DNA of 6,079 bases from Kiritimatiellia bacterium (GTDB taxonomy: Bacteria; Verrucomicrobiota; Kiritimatiellia; RFP12; UBA3636). Position 1 is the stretch's first letter. Each line of letters starts with the position of its first letter. Of this stretch, positions 3,289 to 6,079 are shown in pieces. The position numbers and the translations under genes are program-made. The stretch is from assembly GCA_016295275.1 (NCBI GenBank), contig JAEDLN010000146.1:1-6079 (forward strand), written 5' to 3'. The notes under the pieces are model-generated. The model was not told the DNA's origin and did no database searches. It saw only the letters and a list, made by a program, of their open reading frames with translations.

Positions 3289-5580
3289 ATGGTCGATTCA
3301 CCCACTCCACGACTTTCCAAAGGTTCCCATATTGGTCCGCACACCGTTCTCTCTTATTTGGGGATGGAGGCGCTTGGCGAGCGCTATACGGTTCTGTACG
3401 GATCGGTTGCGCACGTGCTCGATTTGCTGGTGCCGCCGGAAGATTGCGCCTGTTCGAATGAAGCGATTGCGGCCGTCTATCGAAAACTGGTCCAGCTTTC
3501 CGGTATCATTCGAAGCTGTCATACGGTATCCCACTTTTTCGTCTGCGGGGAGGACAATGGGTTGCCATGGATTCGGACGGACCACGTAAAAGGGATAACG
3601 GAGCGTTCGACCGAGACGCCTTTCAAGAATACTCGTCCGAATGGAGTCGATACGCAAGAAGGCGAGCAGTTGACGACGGTTTTCAATCTTCGCGAGTTGT
3701 ATGAAGAAATCGACCAGCCGCTGGCCGCTGGGGACCGGGATCACATTCTGTTGGACATACTGGAAGGACTGGCCGCATTGCACAGCATTGGTGCGGTTCC
3801 CAACTCCTTGCGGGCGGAAGCGATTTCCCTCAACGAGATTTCCCGGTCGCATCGGTATGTCGCGTTAATCGATGGTTGGCAGTTGGCGGACGGGGAAGTG
3901 CCTGTTGCGCAAAATCTGGCCGAGTATGCCGTTTTGATCCGTGAAATGCTGGAACTTTCGGAGAAGAGCCGTTCCGGACGCTATTTTCTCCAAGCGGCGC
4001 TTCAGATCGAAAAAGGGGAGTCGACGACGGCCGTTGAAACGCTTCGGTTTGTTTTGGAGCAATTTGTTTCCTCTGGAATCGGCGACTGTTTCGATCGATT
4101 GGAACGGTTGACGCAACCCAACGGGCTACTTGCCATTGAGGGCAAACCCGTTGGAACGGATACGGCGGCAGGCGCTTCCGATTTGGCGGCCGGGACGGCA
4201 CAGCAGCCGAATGCGTCACAGGCGTTCGTCGGGTATCGCCGTTCGACGAGTTCCCACCATCATCACCGCCATCACCGCAAATCGAGCATTTGGCGCAGTT
4301 CGAACAACGGTCAGAAGAGGCGTCTTCGTTTTTGGGCGGAGAGCGGATCGGAATCGGCTATTATTATTGTTGCTGTTTTCAGGGGCTTTGTTTTTCTTGC
4401 GCTGATTGCCGCGATTGCGTATGGGGTACTGTACTGGATGCGGTGGAGCGACCGGCGGGACCGAATGCGTTTCGGGTTCGAGTCCAGCGTCAGTTATTCC
4501 TCCGTTCACGTGATTCCCTTGTCGGAAGAGATGGAAGAAGGGCATGTTGCGAAAACGGATACGAATGACCAAAAGAAGGCGATGGTCGATTTGTTCGGCA
4601 TACCGGAGAGTCAGGTTCGTGTCGAGGCGGCAGAGGGCAATGTGCTAGCGGCGTTACGGCTTGCGTTTACGCCGTTATTGACGGGGAAAGAGGCTGTTTT
4701 GGAATCTCCTGCGGCCAAGGATCTCGACCGGCAGATTTCTCCCTTTATGGAATCGCTTTCCAAAATGGCCGACGATTCGCATGCCGCGGCGTTTTTCTAC
4801 GGATATGAGCGATTGCTGGGTCTGACGGCGCCTGCGGACATGGCGAAGGCCTTATTCTATTTACGCGGCGCGGCGGAAGGGCGCGTTGCGTGGGCTTGCA
4901 TGCTATTGGGCGATTGGTATGCGAGCGACCGGAAGTTGCCGCCTTCCGCTTCTCAGGTGCGATCGGACCGCGATCGTGAAGCCATCGCGTATTATCGAGC
5001 GGCTGAGAAGGCCTTTGCGGCGCTTGGCGATGAGGAGCATGCCTCGATGGCGCAGACGCGCGTGGTTTATCTCCTCCATCTCAATCGCATCATTATCACG
5101 GAGCGAGAGAATGACTATTTGGAGTATGTAAAAGGCGCTGCGCAGCATGGAAATGTTCCGGCCATGGTCCTTTTGTCCGTTCCCGGCGGCATTGTTCCCA
5201 ATGAATCCGGGTTGCAGTTTACCTGGTTGCGCGCGCTTTCGAATTTCCAACGGCTTTCGCAGCCGGTACGCGGCTGGGCGCAGGTTCGGATGGCGCAACG
5301 ATTTGCCGCGGGAATCGGGACTCCCCGTTCCGACAATGCGGCGTTTATTTGGTACGATCGCGCGGCAAAAGCCGGCAATGAGACGGCCATTCGAACGCTG
5401 ATCAGCTGGTGCAAGTCCGGACGCGGGCTGACAAAGCCGGATCCGGACGCCGCCGCGATGTGGGAAACAAAACTGTCGGAAATCATCCCGGAACCGGACT
5501 TTTTCCCTTTGGTTTCCATGCCGCTTTCGATTGAAAATACCGCCGTGGAAACGAAGAAAACAGCCACGGCTACCCCTTAA
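3289..5580 (+). CDS. Transmembrane pseudokinase with C-terminal Sel1-like repeats
   Basis: The 763-residue protein has three parts. Residues about 12-270 follow a Ser/Thr protein kinase outline with its key residues lost: the Gly loop is G25-MEAL-G30, the beta-3 Lys position is Asp45, the HRDLKPEN loop reads PNSLRAEA (171-178) so the catalytic Asp is Ser173 and the metal-binding Asn is Ala178, and DFG is DGW (195-197). DILEGLAALHSIGAV (156-170) is the recognisable landmark. A polar linker with HHHHRHH (323-329) and basic residues leads to one membrane span (about 357-383). The rest is helical, with Sel1-like units near 497-535, 535-590 and 666-740 (for example AAFIWYDRAAKAGNETAI). The positive-inside rule puts the pseudokinase in the cytoplasm and the repeats outside. 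It probably scaffolds or senses rather than phosphorylates. It lies 76 bp after the tadB-like gene, ATG 3289 lacks a clear Shine-Dalgarno, and TTG 3280 is possible. Confidence 0.8.
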   Translation: MVDSPTPRLSKGSHIGPHTVLSYLGMEALGERYTVLYGSVAHVLDLLVPPEDCACSNEAIAAVYRKLVQLSGIIRSCHTVSHFFVCGEDNGLPWIRTDHVKGITERSTETPFKNTRPNGVDTQEGEQLTTVFNLRELYEEIDQPLAAGDRDHILLDILEGLAALHSIGAVPNSLRAEAISLNEISRSHRYVALIDGWQLADGEVPVAQNLAEYAVLIREMLELSEKSRSGRYFLQAALQIEKGESTTAVETLRFVLEQFVSSGIGDCFDRLERLTQPNGLLAIEGKPVGTDTAAGASDLAAGTAQQPNASQAFVGYRRSTSSHHHHRHHRKSSIWRSSNNGQKRRLRFWAESGSESAIIIVAVFRGFVFLALIAAIAYGVLYWMRWSDRRDRMRFGFESSVSYSSVHVIPLSEEMEEGHVAKTDTNDQKKAMVDLFGIPESQVRVEAAEGNVLAALRLAFTPLLTGKEAVLESPAAKDLDRQISPFMESLSKMADDSHAAAFFYGYERLLGLTAPADMAKALFYLRGAAEGRVAWACMLLGDWYASDRKLPPSASQVRSDRDREAIAYYRAAEKAFAALGDEEHASMAQTRVVYLLHLNRIIITERENDYLEYVKGAAQHGNVPAMVLLSVPGGIVPNESGLQFTWLRALSNFQRLSQPVRGWAQVRMAQRFAAGIGTPRSDNAAFIWYDRAAKAGNETAIRTLISWCKSGRGLTKPDPDAAAMWETKLSEIIPEPDFFPLVSMPLSIENTAVETKKTATATP

Positions 5581-5590
5581 CTTCCAACCC

Positions 5591-5596
5591 AAGGAG
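5591..5596 (+). promoter_or_regulatory. Strong ribosome binding site of the RdgC-like gene
   Basis: AAGGAG sits six bases before ATG 5603, in a 22-bp gap after the stop of the pseudokinase gene. No terminator or promoter is visible in the gap, which favours read-through transcription from upstream. Confidence 0.7.
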
Positions 5597-5602
5597 CATC
5601 GT

Positions 5603-6079
5603 ATGTCTTTAGAACGCAGTTCCACGAATTTTCGTGTTTATGAATTTGAGGCGAAGTTGACCGATGAAAGTTTGGCCGGCTTTGCGGAAAATGCGCTTCC
5701 GCCGATTGAAACGCTGAAGGAAGACCCTCTGGAGGGATGGGTGTCTCCTCGCCATTTGCTGGACAGCGAAATTGTCGGGGATACCTGCCGCGCCGGCAAG
5801 TTCATCCATTTGGTGCTCACCAAGGCGCAACGCAAAGTGCCGAAGGTTCTACTCGATACCTACACGAAGATGCAGGAAATCGAACTGATGAAGGAAGAGG
5901 GTGCCGAAGCGTTGAACCGCGAAACGCGCCGCGAGTTGCGTGAGGACGTCAAGACAAAGATGCTTCCGCGCATGCCGCCTTCGCTTTCCGGCATTGAGGT
6001 GGCGATCGATTGCGATGCCAACCGTTTGTATTGCGATTCGCTCTCGACTTCGGCCGACGAGCGCGTGACGGAAATCTTT
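5603..6079 (+). CDS. rdgC: RdgC-like recombination-associated protein, 5' part
   Basis: RdgC binds double-stranded DNA as a ring-shaped dimer and restrains RecA-dependent strand exchange in Escherichia coli and Neisseria. The window holds the first 159 residues; the family is about 300, so the gene runs past the right edge. The match rests on the overall pattern: an N-terminal FRVYEF strand, GWVSP at residues 45-49, a strand FIHLVLTKAQRKVPKVLLD in the place where RdgC has its short basic run and P..V motif, then a long charged helix with ETRRELREDVKTKMLPRMPP, and IEVAIDCDANRLYCDSLSTS, which resembles the D-x-x-x-x-x-x-V-D-x-x-S segment. The identification is from memory of the family and its C-terminal half cannot be tested here. 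It follows the pseudokinase gene at 22 bp, so transcription is probably shared. Confidence 0.6.
   Translation, partial: MSLERSSTNFRVYEFEAKLTDESLAGFAENALPPIETLKEDPLEGWVSPRHLLDSEIVGDTCRAGKFIHLVLTKAQRKVPKVLLDTYTKMQEIELMKEEGAEALNRETRRELREDVKTKMLPRMPPSLSGIEVAIDCDANRLYCDSLSTSADERVTEIF

Noticed and set aside
3289..4100. Active Ser/Thr protein kinase
   Set aside because: The Lys, HRD Asp, Asn and DFG motifs are all substituted, so catalysis by the usual mechanism is not expected.
4903..5625. 240-codon minus-strand frame
   Set aside because: Antisense shadow of the Sel1-repeat region; rich in Arg and Gly, with no start signals.

Overview
The window reads as bacterial chromosome in two halves. Positions 1 to about 2264 hold no intact recognisable gene. 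They carry a decayed, nested pair of mobile elements and a dense set of palindromes and repeats. Positions 2265-6079 hold three plus-strand genes that look healthy: a Tad-pilus/type II secretion platform protein (TadB-like), a large single-pass membrane protein with a degenerate protein-kinase domain and Sel1-like repeats, and the 5' part of an RdgC-like gene. The organism cannot be named from this sequence. A Tad platform protein, a transmembrane pseudokinase-Sel1 protein, an IS630 element of this type and repeat-rich spacers together fit a Gram-negative of the Planctomycetes/Verrucomicrobia/Lentisphaerae group, but this is a weak inference.

Left half. Positions 1-394 contain two adjacent small hairpins (191-235) and a 54-bp segment with 16-bp inverted ends (316-369), with no credible gene. 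Positions 397-1692 are an IS630-family insertion sequence on the minus strand, bounded by imperfect terminal inverted repeats and a TA duplication. Its transposase is dead twice over: an in-frame TAG near codon 16, and a 168-bp non-coding palindromic element (MITE) inserted at a TA inside the codon for the Leu of the catalytic Asp-Asn-Leu motif. Removing the MITE and one TA restores an uninterrupted C-terminal reading frame with all three presumed catalytic acidic residues.

Middle spacer (1695-2264). A 23-bp direct repeat (1696 and 1921) brackets a G+C-rich segment that can fold as a three-way junction with some hammerhead-like core sequence. It is followed by a plausible sigma-70-type promoter (1885-1913), a cluster of TTATCCC/GGGATAA half-sites, and four tandem 9-bp units. 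A 14-bp inverted repeat (1965-1978 and 2237-2250) ends exactly where the ribosome binding site of the tadB-like gene begins, so the spacer may be a long regulated leader.

Right half. The TadB-like protein would sit in the inner membrane as part of a pilus or secretion platform. No tadA or tadC adjoins it in the window. The following pseudokinase-TM-Sel1 protein is spaced 76 bp downstream and could be co-transcribed. Its predicted topology puts the kinase-like domain in the cytoplasm and the Sel1 repeats outside the inner membrane. The RdgC-like gene starts 22 bp after it with a strong Shine-Dalgarno sequence, so the three may form one transcript, although RdgC has no obvious functional link to pilus assembly.
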